Positions 17,152 through 27,869 are shown, numbered from the stretch's first letter. The stretch: DNA of 64,000 nucleotides from Fluviicoccus keumensis (GCF_004217445.1 NZ_SHKX01000011.1:369260-433259), one strand, 5' to 3'. Translations and numbers: made by a program. Notes: generated by a model from the letters alone, not told the origin.

Positions 17152-17496
17152 ATGCCCGCCATCTTTCTGTTGCTGCTGTTCCAGTTGCTGGGTGAACTGT
17201 CGGTCCGCCTGCTGCCGATTCCGCTCTCCGGCAATCTGGCGGGCATGCTGCTGCTGTTCATTTTCCTGGTGATCCATGGCCGCGTGCCGGAAAGTCTGGC
17301 GACCTTTGCCCCCAAGTTCCTGCAACACCTGACGCTCTATTTCCTGCCGGTCTCGGCCGGGGTGATGACGCTGGGAGCCTTGCTGGCGGCGGAAGGATTG
17401 CGCATTAGCCTGGTGATGGTGCTGTCGACGATCATCCCGCTGGTGGCGGTGGCCGCCTTGCTCGATTTCCTGCTGAAGGGGCGCAAGCATGTCTAG
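17152..17496 (+). CDS. CidA/LrgA family holin-like membrane protein
   Basis: 114 aa with about four transmembrane helices. The family pattern is clear: LLFQLLGELSVRLLPIPLSGNLAGMLLLF, then HLTLYFLPVSAGVMT. CidA/LrgA proteins are holin-like inner-membrane proteins implicated in murein hydrolase export, autolysis and, more recently, pyruvate uptake together with LrgB/CidB. The gene overlaps its partner by 8 nt, so the two are translationally coupled. It is divergent from the sphingomyelinase gene across a 211-nt region that should contain both promoters. Confidence 0.9.
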   Translation: MPAIFLLLLFQLLGELSVRLLPIPLSGNLAGMLLLFIFLVIHGRVPESLATFAPKFLQHLTLYFLPVSAGVMTLGALLAAEGLRISLVMVLSTIIPLVAVAALLDFLLKGRKHV

Positions 17497-18181
17497 TTTG
17501 ATGCATTCGCCCTTGCTGTGGCTGACGGTGACGCTGACCTGTTATCAGGCCGGTTTCTGGTTGCACCGTCAGCTACGTGAGCCATTGTGGTTCCCGCCGA
17601 TGCTGATCGCGCTGTGCCTGCTGATCGGCGGTCTGCTGGCGTTCAACGTGCCCTATGACACCTATTTCCAGGGCAACCAGTTCATCCATTTCCTGCTGGG
17701 TCCGGCCACGGTGGCGCTGGCGGTGCCTTTATACCAATCCTTACCGCGCCTGAAGGCGGCGGCGGGACCGTTGGGGCTGACGCTGGTATTCGGTTCGGTG
17801 TTGGGCGTGGCTTCGGCCATGAGCCTGGCCTGGCTGCTGAACCTGTCGCACGGCAGTGTGCTGGCCTTCGCCACCCGCGCCGTGACCACGCCGATGGCAT
17901 TGGGCATTGCCGAAAAGGTCCATGCGCCGCTGGCGCTGGCGTCGGCCATCATCATCATTTCCGGCATCATCGGCGCCATGCTGGTGGAGCCGCTGCTGGG
18001 CTTCATCCGTACCGACATGGCGCGCGGTTTCGCGTTGGGCATGGCGGCGCACGGCGTCGGCACGGCGCGGGCCTTGCAGATAAGTCCCACCTGTGGCGCC
18101 TTTGCCGCCTTGGGCATGAGCCTGAACGGCGTGCTGACAGCCTTGTGGCTCCCGGCCGCTATCGGAATGTGGTTACGCTGA
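17489..18181 (+). CDS. LrgB/CidB family membrane protein
   Basis: 230 aa with about six or seven transmembrane segments. LrgB signatures: FLLGPATVALAVPLYQ, RAVTTPMALGIAEKVHAPLALAS and the C-terminal MAAHGVGTARALQ. It is the partner of the preceding CidA/LrgA protein (8-nt overlap). An intrinsic terminator at 18241-18263 closes the pair. No LytTR-type regulator is adjacent. Confidence 0.93.
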   Translation: MSSLMHSPLLWLTVTLTCYQAGFWLHRQLREPLWFPPMLIALCLLIGGLLAFNVPYDTYFQGNQFIHFLLGPATVALAVPLYQSLPRLKAAAGPLGLTLVFGSVLGVASAMSLAWLLNLSHGSVLAFATRAVTTPMALGIAEKVHAPLALASAIIIISGIIGAMLVEPLLGFIRTDMARGFALGMAAHGVGTARALQISPTCGAFAALGMSLNGVLTALWLPAAIGMWLR

Positions 18182-18240
18182 GTCCTCCGGAGCCATTCGT
18201 TTTATGGCGATGCGGCTCCATTCCTGCTATGATTGGCCAG

Positions 18241-18263
18241 CCGAGTAAGAACTCGGTTTTTTT
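18241..18263 (+). terminator. Rho-independent terminator after lrgB
   Basis: Stem CCGAGT, loop AAGA, ACTCGG, followed by seven T residues. It lies 60 nt after the lrgB stop and about 80 nt before hisZ, separating the two transcripts. Confidence 0.9.
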
Positions 18264-18344
18264 GTGTCCGGTCAACCGGAAAAATTCCCGCTTCATCCCT
18301 GTACCGGGGCTGGAGTCTTTTGCTTTTCATAAGGTGAAAATCGG

Positions 18345-19514
18345 ATGCCAAGGCCCGCCGAGACCTGGTTGTTGCCCGATGGGGTGCAGGATGTCCTGCC
18401 CGCCGAGGCCGCGCGCCTCGAATCGCTGCGCCGCCGTTTGCTGGACCTGTTTGCCGTCTGGGGCTACGAGCTGGTGTTCCCGCCGCTCATGGAGTACCTG
18501 GAGTCGCTGCTGACCGGTTCCGGCCACGACCTCGACCTGATGACCTTCAAGATTACCGACCAGCTCAGCGGTCGCCTGATGGGCGTGCGCGCCGACATCA
18601 CGCCGCAGGTCGCCCGTCTGGACGCGCACTGCCTGCCGCGCCCGCACGCGGCCCGTTACTGCTATTCCGGCACGGTGCTGAACACCCGTCCGCAATCGCT
18701 GGAAGCCTCGCGCAGCCCCATCCAGATCGGCGCCGAGCTTTACGGCCATGCCGGAGTCGATGCCGATATCGAAATCCTGCGCCTGATGCTGGACATGCTG
18801 GATGCCTCGGGTGTGCGTGAAGTGCATCTGGATCTGGGTCACGTCGCCATCTTCCGTGAACTGGCCGTCGCCGCCGGGCTCAGCCCGGAAACCGAAGCCC
18901 GCCTGTTCGATATCTACCAGCGCAAGAGCCTGCCGGAGTTGCAGGACCTGCTGCCGCAATTGCCGCACGGGGAATGGTTCGCCGCACTGGGTGCGCTGTC
19001 CGGCGATGCCTCGGTGGTGGAAGACGCGGTCAAGCGCCTGGCGGGTGTGCCGTCCGCCGTGTCGCAAGCGCTGGCTGATCTGCACGCGGTGATTGCCGCG
19101 CTGCGTGATTCTCATCCGCAGGTGCGCCTGTCGCTGGATCTGAGCGAGCTGCGCGGTTATCACTATCACACCGGTCTGGTGTTCGCGGCCTATGTCAGCA
19201 ATTCCGCCACCGAAATTGCCAAGGGCGGCCGCTACGACCGCATCGGCGAAGCGTTCGGCCGGGCGCGTCCGGCCACCGGTTTCAGCGCCGACCTGAAAGC
19301 GCTGCTGGCGCACGCGGACGCACCGGAACTGCCGCAACGGATTCATGCCCCCGCCGGACACGGCGCGGCGCTGCGGGATGCCATCCGCCATCTGCGCGCC
19401 TCAGGCAATATCGTCATCCAGGCCCTGCCTGGCGACGCCGCCCAACCGGCCGACCTCGGCTGCACGGCGGTGTTGACGGAACAGGACGGGCAGTGGATCG
19501 CCACACCATTGTAA
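18345..19514 (+). CDS. hisZ: ATP phosphoribosyltransferase regulatory subunit HisZ
   Basis: 389 aa. It is a paralogue of the histidyl-tRNA synthetase catalytic core with motif-like segments LLPDGVQDVLP, WGYELVFPPLMEYLESLL, MGVRADITPQVARLDAH, YYCYSGTVLN-type and the C-terminal GGRYDRIGEAFGRARPATGFS. It lacks the anticodon-binding domain. HisZ combines with the short form of HisG to make the first enzyme of histidine synthesis, so a short HisG is predicted elsewhere in this genome. Gene order hisZ-purA is as in Pseudomonas. Confidence 0.95.
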   Translation: MPRPAETWLLPDGVQDVLPAEAARLESLRRRLLDLFAVWGYELVFPPLMEYLESLLTGSGHDLDLMTFKITDQLSGRLMGVRADITPQVARLDAHCLPRPHAARYCYSGTVLNTRPQSLEASRSPIQIGAELYGHAGVDADIEILRLMLDMLDASGVREVHLDLGHVAIFRELAVAAGLSPETEARLFDIYQRKSLPELQDLLPQLPHGEWFAALGALSGDASVVEDAVKRLAGVPSAVSQALADLHAVIAALRDSHPQVRLSLDLSELRGYHYHTGLVFAAYVSNSATEIAKGGRYDRIGEAFGRARPATGFSADLKALLAHADAPELPQRIHAPAGHGAALRDAIRHLRASGNIVIQALPGDAAQPADLGCTAVLTEQDGQWIATPL

Positions 19515-19600
19515 AACCTTGGCGTCCGGCTTTCGGGCCGTGCGTCAGTCAACGTGTTCCAGGGCGCAAGCCCGACCAACTGTAACAAGGGTCAGAAACC

Positions 19601-20920
<1,320 letters not shown>

Positions 20921-20932
20921 GCTATGCTGATA

Positions 20933-20960
20933 AAGGCGTCTGCGGACGCCTTGTTTTTTT
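20933..20960 (+). terminator. Rho-independent terminator after purA
   Basis: AAGGCGTC, loop TGCG, GACGCCTT, then G and seven T residues, 12 nt after the purA stop. Confidence 0.92.
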
Positions 20961-20984
20961 ATACGTTCACGGGGAGGGAAGCCC

Positions 20985-22895
20985 ATGCATTTCGTTTTTC
21001 GCGCTATTTGCCTGATGCTGGTCAGTCTGCTGCTGGCTTCCTGTGGTGGTGGCGGCGGTGATCCCCTCGCCGGAAATACGCCTTCACCCACGGGGGAGGC
21101 CGAATGGACCTACATGGTCTATATCGCGGGTGACAATAATCTTTCCGCGTCAGCCATTGCCGATATCAACGAAATGGAAGCCGTGGGTTCGTCCGCCAAG
21201 GTTAACGTGGTGGTTCAAGCGGAATTCAGCCCGCAATACACGCCAAATGTGCCGGGTGTGACGAAATCATCGTCCCGTGATGGCATTCCCCTCGATATCC
21301 TGAATCCAATATTGCCCACCGCTTCAATCTCCACGTTGCCGACCGTCCGTGGCCGCATCACCAAGGATGCGGATCCTGCATTCATCAGCAGTACCCTGAA
21401 CAGCATGGGTTCCAATCTGGATATGGGTAAACCGGAAACCCTGACGGCGTTCATTCAATGGGCCAAGCAAACCTATCCGGCCAAACATTATGCGCTGGTG
21501 CTCTGGTCACACGGCGATGGCTGGAAAGTAAGACGTTCCACCGGCGGTCTTATCACGCGTGGCGCGCTGGCGGATGATACCTCGGGCAGTTTCATGTCGG
21601 TTCCCGATATCGCCAAGGCTATTCGTGATTCCGGCGTGCCGATCAGCGTTCTGGATTTTGACGCCTGCCTGATGAGCATGTACGAAGTCGCCCATGCCTT
21701 TATCGGGCTGGTGGATTACATGGCGGCCTCCGAGGAAGTCGAGCCGGGTGATGGCGATGATTATCAGTCGCAGCTTGCCCAATTGCAGGCCAGACCGGAT
21801 ATGTCCGCCGTGGACCTGGCCAAAACGACGGTGACCGCCTATCGGCAATTCTACGCAACCGGGTCGGCGCGCTCCGATGCTGTGACCAAGTCTGTTCTGC
21901 ATATACCGTCTATCCCCGCCTTGCAAGACACCGTCGAGGCGTTTGCCCGCTATGCCGCCGATCATATCAACGACCAACGGGTTGCCTTGCAGGCGGCCCG
22001 TGCCGCCAGCGTGGCCTACGAAAACAAGCATAGCCATGATCTGGTCGATTTTCTGGATCAGTTAAGCGCCCAGACTTCGGTCAAGGCGGACCCGGTTTTC
22101 CTTTCCCGGATCGACGATGTTCGGCAGGCCGTGAAAAACACGGTGGTCGATAATCAGTTTTATGCCCAATCGGCGGTTAACCCCATCGGGCGCTCCCGGG
22201 GTATTGCCATCTTCCTGCCCAGCAACTCCCAGATCACGCAGGATGAATTGCTGTTATACGACGTGCAAACCAGTAATCTCAATGGCAAAACCGCGTGGCA
22301 TGACTTCGTTAACCTGATGGTGAGCGGTGACACCGGAGCCATGCTTGAAAAGGTTCCGGGTAATTTCGCGTTCACGTTGCGCTGGGATGATCCGGCCGTG
22401 GATCTGGATCTCTATGTTTATGAGCCCGAAGATTTATATGCTCCGTATATGGGGGTTCGCACGCCTAATGGCTTCTTTACGCCGGATTCCAGTGAAAGCG
22501 GATTGGCGATGGAAGGCTACGTGGCGGATGAACAGGTGCAGAAGGGCGATTACGAAGTCTATGTCAATTATTATTCGGGCGCCAAACCGACCACAGCCAA
22601 TTTGTTTTATGCCGATGCTTCGACCGCGGAGCACCAAGTGGGGAGTCTGACACTGCCTGTTGCCGGATTGGCGTATGCTCCGGCAGGAAGCAGCCCGTTG
22701 AATGACGCCGGCATCGCGGCGGGAAGCTATGCGGACTGGTGGTTTCCGGGCGGCGTCACCCGTAGCTTGGGGGGGGCGTCGATCAGTAAGTCTTACCGTC
22801 TGCCGAATGGCAAGACGGTCGTGGTGCGTTTCAACGAGCGCCGCGCCAAACTCAAGCGCATGCAAGCACAACGCCGGACAGGAGCCTCATCATGA
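20985..22895 (+). CDS. Clostripain-like (peptidase C11) cysteine protease lipoprotein
   Basis: 636 aa with GGGAGG about 8 nt before the ATG. A lipoprotein signal ends LLLASC, followed by a Gly run. The C11 fold is shown by WTYMVYIAGDNNLSASA, the catalytic His block HYALVLWSHGDGW and the catalytic Cys block VLDFDACLMSMYEVAH, then EEVEPGDGDDY. The C-terminal part (about 450-560) resembles a beta-sandwich of pre-peptidase type (VDLDLYVYEPED, GDYEVYVNYYSG). Clostripains cleave after Arg. A lipid-anchored, probably periplasmic or surface form is inferred. It overlaps the next small lipoprotein gene by 4 nt. Confidence 0.88.
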   Translation: MHFVFRAICLMLVSLLLASCGGGGGDPLAGNTPSPTGEAEWTYMVYIAGDNNLSASAIADINEMEAVGSSAKVNVVVQAEFSPQYTPNVPGVTKSSSRDGIPLDILNPILPTASISTLPTVRGRITKDADPAFISSTLNSMGSNLDMGKPETLTAFIQWAKQTYPAKHYALVLWSHGDGWKVRRSTGGLITRGALADDTSGSFMSVPDIAKAIRDSGVPISVLDFDACLMSMYEVAHAFIGLVDYMAASEEVEPGDGDDYQSQLAQLQARPDMSAVDLAKTTVTAYRQFYATGSARSDAVTKSVLHIPSIPALQDTVEAFARYAADHINDQRVALQAARAASVAYENKHSHDLVDFLDQLSAQTSVKADPVFLSRIDDVRQAVKNTVVDNQFYAQSAVNPIGRSRGIAIFLPSNSQITQDELLLYDVQTSNLNGKTAWHDFVNLMVSGDTGAMLEKVPGNFAFTLRWDDPAVDLDLYVYEPEDLYAPYMGVRTPNGFFTPDSSESGLAMEGYVADEQVQKGDYEVYVNYYSGAKPTTANLFYADASTAEHQVGSLTLPVAGLAYAPAGSSPLNDAGIAAGSYADWWFPGGVTRSLGGASISKSYRLPNGKTVVVRFNERRAKLKRMQAQRRTGASS

Positions 22896-23269
22896 ATCGC
22901 ATCCTTGTTACCATGACCGTCCTGATGGCGGGCCTGCTCTCAGCCTGTGAAGCGACGCAGGGACCGGGAACGTCCGAGGCCATGAAGTCACCGGTTGTAC
23001 TGACCGTGCCGGGCTTGCTGGCAACCGCCAAACGGTATCAGGGCATGGTGGTTCAGGTGCGGGGCTTTGACGCAGGCTGGCAGGGGGAGTGCCGGTCAGC
23101 CCCTCCGGTCAGCCGGTCGGACTGGCATTTACAGGACGGCGGCAAGTGCCTCTATGTGCATGGCCCGCATCCCGAACCCCGCGCCGACGGAGATAAACCG
23201 CGTCTGGTCAAGGTTAACGGGGTTGTCCGGGTAACGCCTGAAGGCGTCTGGTATCTGGACGCGCCCTGA
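22892..23269 (+). CDS. Small putative lipoprotein co-translated with the clostripain-like protease
   Basis: 125 aa. The signal ends in LLSAC, a canonical lipobox. The mature part (VLTVPGLLATAKRYQGMVVQVRGF... KPRLVKVNGVVRVTPEGVWYLDAP) has a beta-rich pattern that could be an OB-fold-like domain, and two further Cys residues (about 68 and 86). It starts at the ATGA overlap with the clostripain gene, so it is probably translationally coupled and may be a partner or inhibitor. That role is inference from position only. Confidence 0.75.
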   Translation: MNRILVTMTVLMAGLLSACEATQGPGTSEAMKSPVVLTVPGLLATAKRYQGMVVQVRGFDAGWQGECRSAPPVSRSDWHLQDGGKCLYVHGPHPEPRADGDKPRLVKVNGVVRVTPEGVWYLDAP

Positions 23270-23284
23270 ATCGGTCGCTTTCCC

Positions 23285-24037
23285 TCAGCTGCGGTATCCC
23301 GGATTGACGCGGTCCAGCTTGCGCAACAACGCGGGCCAGGCCAGTGACCCGCCCATGCCAAGAGTGACCTGAGTGATCTGCGCCGGAGCCATATCCAGAA
23401 TTTTCTGCGGAATAAGCACCAGCTCGCCACCGCCGGACTGGGCGCGAACCTGAATCATGCAGGTTGCTTCAAAGATATACATACCCAAAAAGGCCTCAGC
23501 GACGGAGGAGCCGACCGTCAGCAATCCGTGATTGCGCAGCATCAGGAATCGCTTGTCACCCAGGTCATGCACCAAACGCGGCTTTTCGTCCTCCAGCAAA
23601 GCTACCCCTTCGTAATCATGATAAGCGAGCGAGGACAGCACGAAGAAGGATTGCTGGGAGAGCGGCAGGACGCCGTTCTTCTGGGCGGAGACCGAAACAC
23701 CGTTGATTGAGTGCGTATGCATCACGCATTGGGCGTCGTGGCGGGCGGCATGCACGCAACTGTGGATGGTAAAACCGGCCGGGTTGACGGGGTAGGGCGA
23801 CTCCGAAACCTTTTCGCCCGAAAGATTGATCTTCACCAACGAGGATGCCGTGATTTCCTCAAACATCATGCCGTACGGGTTGATGAGGAAGTGCTCGGTA
23901 CCGGGAATCTTGATGGAGATATGGGTAAAGATCAGGTCATCCCAGCCGTAGAGCGCAACCAGCCGGTAGGCGGCGGCCAGATCGATGCGGGCTTGCCATT
24001 CTTCGGGGGAAACAAGGTTTTGCAGGGAATCCGTCAT
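23285..24037 (-). CDS. Class II aldolase/adducin family protein
   Basis: 250 aa from ATG 24037; an ATG at 24100 is also in frame but precedes unconserved residues, and neither has a strong ribosome site. Motifs of the class II aldolase/adducin fold: YGWDDLIFTHISIKIPG, FLINPYGMMFEEIT, the zinc-ligand segment CVMHTHSINGV and LRNHGLLTVG with a further His. Bacterial members include sugar-phosphate aldolases and proteins of unassigned function that resemble the adducin head. Substrate unknown. It lies just after ptsP on the same strand. Confidence 0.85.
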   Translation of the reverse strand: MTDSLQNLVSPEEWQARIDLAAAYRLVALYGWDDLIFTHISIKIPGTEHFLINPYGMMFEEITASSLVKINLSGEKVSESPYPVNPAGFTIHSCVHAARHDAQCVMHTHSINGVSVSAQKNGVLPLSQQSFFVLSSLAYHDYEGVALLEDEKPRLVHDLGDKRFLMLRNHGLLTVGSSVAEAFLGMYIFEATCMIQVRAQSGGGELVLIPQKILDMAPAQITQVTLGMGGSLAWPALLRKLDRVNPGYRS

Positions 24038-24124
24038 GGGGCATTGCTCTTGGTGAAAAACAGGGGCTGATGAGTCAGTGCCGCCCTTTCTGGAAGGCAT
24101 TCCCAGCCAGGGGACAATCCCGGT

Positions 24125-26425
24125 TCAACTGGGCAGTTTGCCGCCAACCGGGCGTTGTGTCGGGCGCACAATATCCCACAGCCCCAGATTATTCAGCTCC
24201 AGTTCCATCATGCTGCGAATGACGGCGGCGTTATCAACGCCGAGCGCCTGGGTCAGCAGCCGTTTGCCGGTGGCCAATGGCACGGTGCGCACTACCTTTC
24301 GTATTTTCAGCAGGTTACTGGCGCTCATGCTCAGTGAGTCAAAACCCATCGCCATGAGCAGGATCGCCGTACCCGGGTCACCGGCCATTTCACCGCAGAT
24401 GCCAACGGTCTTGCCGATGGCGTGGCATTCGTTGACGATGTACTGCAAGGCCCGCAGCACAGCCGGGTGATAGGGGGTATACAGGTCGGCCACGCGTGAA
24501 TTGTTGCGGTCGACCGCCAGCAGGTACTGGGTCAGGTCATTCGAGCCGACCGACACGAAATCCACCAGACTGGCCAGATCGCGAATCTGCAGCAGCGCGG
24601 CGGGAACCTCAATCATGATGCCCAGCTTGGGCATCGGAATCTCGACTTTCTCTTCTTCCTGAACCTCGGTCAGCGCCCGATGCACCAGATGCTGGGCCTC
24701 TTCGATCTCGAATACCGAGGACACCATCGGCAGCATGATCTGCAGGTTGTTGAGACCGATGGAGGCCTTCAGCATGGCGCGCATCTGCACCAGGAAGATT
24801 TCCGGATGATCCAGAGTAATCCGGATGCCGCGCCAGCCCAGCGCCGGATTGACTTCGTTGATCGGGAAGTAGGGGAGATCCTTGTCGCCGCCGATATCCA
24901 GCGTTCGCATGGTGACCGGACGCGGTTCAAAGGCTGCCAACTGCTGCCGATAGATGGTGCGTTGTTCTTCCTCGCTGGGAAAACGGTCGCGCAGCATGAA
25001 CGGGATTTCGCTGCGATAGAGGCCGACGCCTTCCGCTCCGCGGTCACGGGCGCGGGCCACATCCGCCATCAGGCCGGTATTCACGTACAGTACGACCTTG
25101 TGGCCATCCGGAGTCTCGGCGGGCAGATCGCGATAGGCGTCCAGGCCTGCCACCAGTTGCCGTTCTTCCCGGATGATTTCCTTGTAGCGCTTGCGCAACT
25201 CCCGTGAGGGATGGACATACACACGGGACTGGTAGGCATCGACGATCATTTCGGCATCGTCAAGGCTGGTCACCGGTAATTCGGCGACGCCGACCACGGT
25301 GGGAATGCCCAGCGCGCGCGCCACGATGGCCATGTGCGAATTGGCGGCCCCGGTGGTGGTGACAATGGCGGCAATACTCTCAATCGGGATTTCCACCAGC
25401 GTCGCGGTGGAGATCTCCTCACCGATCAGGATGCTGTGTTCCGCGAAATCGCGGCTGGTCGTACTGGTTTGCCGTTGCAGGTGGGCAAGTATGCGGCGTC
25501 CCAGATCACGGACATCCGCCATGCGCTCGCGCAGGTAAGGGTCGTCCATAGCCGCAAAGCTTTGCATGTGTTCATCAATAACGCCACGCAGCGCGCCCTG
25601 GGCCCAGTTCCCGGCATGAATCTTCTCGACGATCTCCCCGCCAAGCGCGTTGTCATCCAGCATGCGCAGATAGACATCGAACAGGGCGCGCTCTTCCGGC
25701 ATGAGCGATTCGGTCATCTTGTTGCCGAGCATCTGCATTTCGGCGCGGACTGCATTCAAAGCCTGGTTGAGCTGCGTCAGTTCGCTGTCAATGTCTTCCA
25801 CCGCGCGGTCGGGAACCGAGTCGATGTCAGCGGGCGGATAGATAACGACCGCACGCCCCATGGCAATGCCGCTGGCGCCCGCAACGCCCTGAAAAATGCG
25901 CGGGCTGTTGACGTTCTTGGGGGCATGCAGGTTGTCGAGCTGGCCCAGCGCGCGGGCATGAGCCACCACCCCGGAAATCTGGGCGGAGAGGGTGACCAGG
26001 AAGGCCTCTTCGGATTCGCCGAAACGGCGTTTGTCCTGCTGCTGCACCACCAGTACGCCCAGCACCTTGCGGCGGTGCATGATGGGCACGCCAAGGAATG
26101 AGTTATAGCGCTCCTCCCCGGTTTCAGGCAGGTAGCGGTATTTGGGGTGGGCGGCCGCCTCTTCCAGATTGATCAGCTCTTCACGTTGCCCGACCAGGCC
26201 TACCAGACCTTCGGAAAGCCCGAGCGATACAACGCCAACCGCATCGGGATTCAGGCCGCGGGTGGCCATCAGGACATAGCGGTTGCTGCGCTCATCCAGC
26301 AGGTAAATCGAGCAGACTTCTGTGTTCAGGGCATCCTGGACATTTTCGACAATCACATCCAGCGCCGACAGCAGCGTGGAGGCGGAGTCCACCTCCTGGA
26401 CGATCTTGCGAAGTATGTCGAGCAT
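24125..26425 (-). CDS. ptsP: Phosphoenolpyruvate-protein phosphotransferase PtsP (EI-Ntr)
   Basis: 766 aa. An N-terminal GAF domain (about 1-145: ASTLLSALDVIVENVQDAL, CSIYLLDE, FLGVPIMHRRKVLGVLVVQQ) precedes a full enzyme I: HPr-binding helical domain, phospho-histidine swivel GAANSHMAIVARALGIP near residue 358, and PEP-binding barrel (LYRSEIPFM, MRTLDIGGDKDLPYFP, GICGEMAGDP). EI-Ntr starts the nitrogen PTS cascade to NPr and EIIA-Ntr, tuning nitrogen, potassium and carbon metabolism. ptsP-rppH adjacency is standard in gammaproteobacteria. Confidence 0.96.
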   Translation of the reverse strand: MLDILRKIVQEVDSASTLLSALDVIVENVQDALNTEVCSIYLLDERSNRYVLMATRGLNPDAVGVVSLGLSEGLVGLVGQREELINLEEAAAHPKYRYLPETGEERYNSFLGVPIMHRRKVLGVLVVQQQDKRRFGESEEAFLVTLSAQISGVVAHARALGQLDNLHAPKNVNSPRIFQGVAGASGIAMGRAVVIYPPADIDSVPDRAVEDIDSELTQLNQALNAVRAEMQMLGNKMTESLMPEERALFDVYLRMLDDNALGGEIVEKIHAGNWAQGALRGVIDEHMQSFAAMDDPYLRERMADVRDLGRRILAHLQRQTSTTSRDFAEHSILIGEEISTATLVEIPIESIAAIVTTTGAANSHMAIVARALGIPTVVGVAELPVTSLDDAEMIVDAYQSRVYVHPSRELRKRYKEIIREERQLVAGLDAYRDLPAETPDGHKVVLYVNTGLMADVARARDRGAEGVGLYRSEIPFMLRDRFPSEEEQRTIYRQQLAAFEPRPVTMRTLDIGGDKDLPYFPINEVNPALGWRGIRITLDHPEIFLVQMRAMLKASIGLNNLQIMLPMVSSVFEIEEAQHLVHRALTEVQEEEKVEIPMPKLGIMIEVPAALLQIRDLASLVDFVSVGSNDLTQYLLAVDRNNSRVADLYTPYHPAVLRALQYIVNECHAIGKTVGICGEMAGDPGTAILLMAMGFDSLSMSASNLLKIRKVVRTVPLATGKRLLTQALGVDNAAVIRSMMELELNNLGLWDIVRPTQRPVGGKLPS

Positions 26426-26458
26426 GCGTCATCCCCTTGTGAATGCTTGGCGGCCGGG

Positions 26459-26947
26459 TTAACCGGCGTCGTGGGTCGAAGGAATGCGCGGAGCCAGCTC
26501 CAGCAGGGCCTTGCGATAGACTTCGCGCTTGAAGGAGACCACCTGGTTCAGCGGAAACCAGTAGCTGACCCAGCGCCAGTCATCAAACTCGGCGGGGCGG
26601 CAGCTGTCCAAGCGGATACGCTCCGGCTTGGACGCCAGCTTCAGCAGGAACCATTTCTGCTTCTGGCCGATGCAAACCGGAGCGGAATCATGGCGGATAT
26701 AACGGCGGGGCAGACGGTAGCGCAGCCAGCCCCGGGTTTGCGCCAGGATACGCACATCCTGCTTTTCCAGCCCCACTTCCTCCCACAACTCTCGATACAT
26801 CGCCTGTTCCGGGGACTCGCCGGCGTTGATGCCGCCCTGTGGGAACTGCCAGGCATCGTGGCCGTTGCGCCGGGCCCACAAAACCTGTCCTTCATCGTTG
26901 GCGATGATGATGCCGACATTGGGTCGGAACCCTTCAGCGTCAATCAC
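26459..26947 (-). CDS. rppH: RNA pyrophosphohydrolase RppH
   Basis: 162 aa. Nudix hydrolase that removes pyrophosphate from 5'-triphosphate mRNA and so opens RNase E decay. Family features: MIDAEGFRPNVGIIIAND, VLWARRNGHDAWQFPQGGI and the Nudix box GGINAGESPEQAMYRELWEEVG, then the RYDIRLP-like segment TRGWLRYRLPRRY and FDDWRWVSYW. It is 33 nt upstream of ptsP and probably co-transcribed. Divergent from the HAD gene. Confidence 0.96.
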   Translation of the reverse strand: MIDAEGFRPNVGIIIANDEGQVLWARRNGHDAWQFPQGGINAGESPEQAMYRELWEEVGLEKQDVRILAQTRGWLRYRLPRRYIRHDSAPVCIGQKQKWFLLKLASKPERIRLDSCRPAEFDDWRWVSYWFPLNQVVSFKREVYRKALLELAPRIPSTHDAG

Positions 26948-27060
26948 GGTGAATACCTAAAAAATATAAAGACTTGCGCTATTGATAACCCATACCGGCG
27001 CAAGGCGGCAAGCCTTATCTGTTATCATTTGGCAATTGTGTGAACATTCAGCGGAAAAAC

Positions 27061-27717
27061 ATGAGACTGGCGATTTTTGATCTCGACAACACCTTGCTGG
27101 CCGGGGATTCCGACCATGCCTGGGGGGAGTTCCTGGTTCAGCGGGGGCTGGTGGACCCGGTTTTCTACAAGGCGCAAAACGACCGTTTCTATGCCGATTA
27201 TTGCGAGGGCAAGCTCGATATCATCGCTTACAGCGAGTTCGTCTTTTCCTTTCTGGCCCTTCATGATGCAGAAACCCTGCGACGGCTTCATGATGACTTC
27301 ATGGCGACGGTCATCCGGCCGATGATGCTGCCCAAGGCGCAGGCGCTGGTGGACAGCCACCGCAGACAGGGGGATGCGCTGCTGATTATCACCGCCACCA
27401 ACCGATTCATTACCGAACCGATCGGCATTGCCTTCGGTATCGACCAGTTGCTGGCTACCGAGCCTGAACAGGTTGATGGACGCTACACCGGCAAAGTGAA
27501 AGGCGTTCCTTGTTATAAGGAAGGCAAGATCAGCCGTTATCAGGACTGGTTGCAGCAGCAGGGCCGGGTTTTTAGTGAAACCTGGTTCTATTCGGATTCC
27601 CGTAACGATCTTCCCCTGCTGGAGGTCGTGAACAAGCCGGTGGCCGTCAATCCGGATGAAGTGCTGCATGCCCATGCGGTACGGCAGGGCTGGCCAGTGC
27701 TGGATTTGCGGACATAA
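27061..27717 (+). CDS. HAD superfamily IB phosphatase (SerB/HisN-like)
   Basis: 218 aa from ATG 27061 (GCGGA 6 nt upstream); a GTG at 27040 is in frame but poorly placed. HAD motif I FDLDNTLLAGDSD near the N-terminus, motif II IITATNRF, motif III Lys near YKEGKISR and motif IV YSDSRNDLPLLE. The HAD-IB subfamily includes phosphoserine phosphatases. The gene divergent from rppH at this locus in Pseudomonas is, as far as I recall, a histidinol-phosphate phosphatase, so a role in histidine synthesis is possible here and would pair with hisZ. Not proven by sequence alone. Confidence 0.85.
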   Translation: MRLAIFDLDNTLLAGDSDHAWGEFLVQRGLVDPVFYKAQNDRFYADYCEGKLDIIAYSEFVFSFLALHDAETLRRLHDDFMATVIRPMMLPKAQALVDSHRRQGDALLIITATNRFITEPIGIAFGIDQLLATEPEQVDGRYTGKVKGVPCYKEGKISRYQDWLQQQGRVFSETWFYSDSRNDLPLLEVVNKPVAVNPDEVLHAHAVRQGWPVLDLRT

Positions 27718-27869
27718 GTCGTTCCGACGACCTTTGGTCGGCCAGTTCCGGGCATTCGTCCTGTAGTGTGATTGATTGATTGATTGTCGGACATTATCGT
27801 TCTCAATCCGGACAGCTGCTTTGCTACTTTTTGCACAAGTAGGCAATCAGTGCTGAGCGGAGAACGGAC

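Noticed and set aside
27771..27787. Short TGAT repeat before the 79-aa gene
   Set aside because: Only about four copies. Too short to be treated as a functional repeat.
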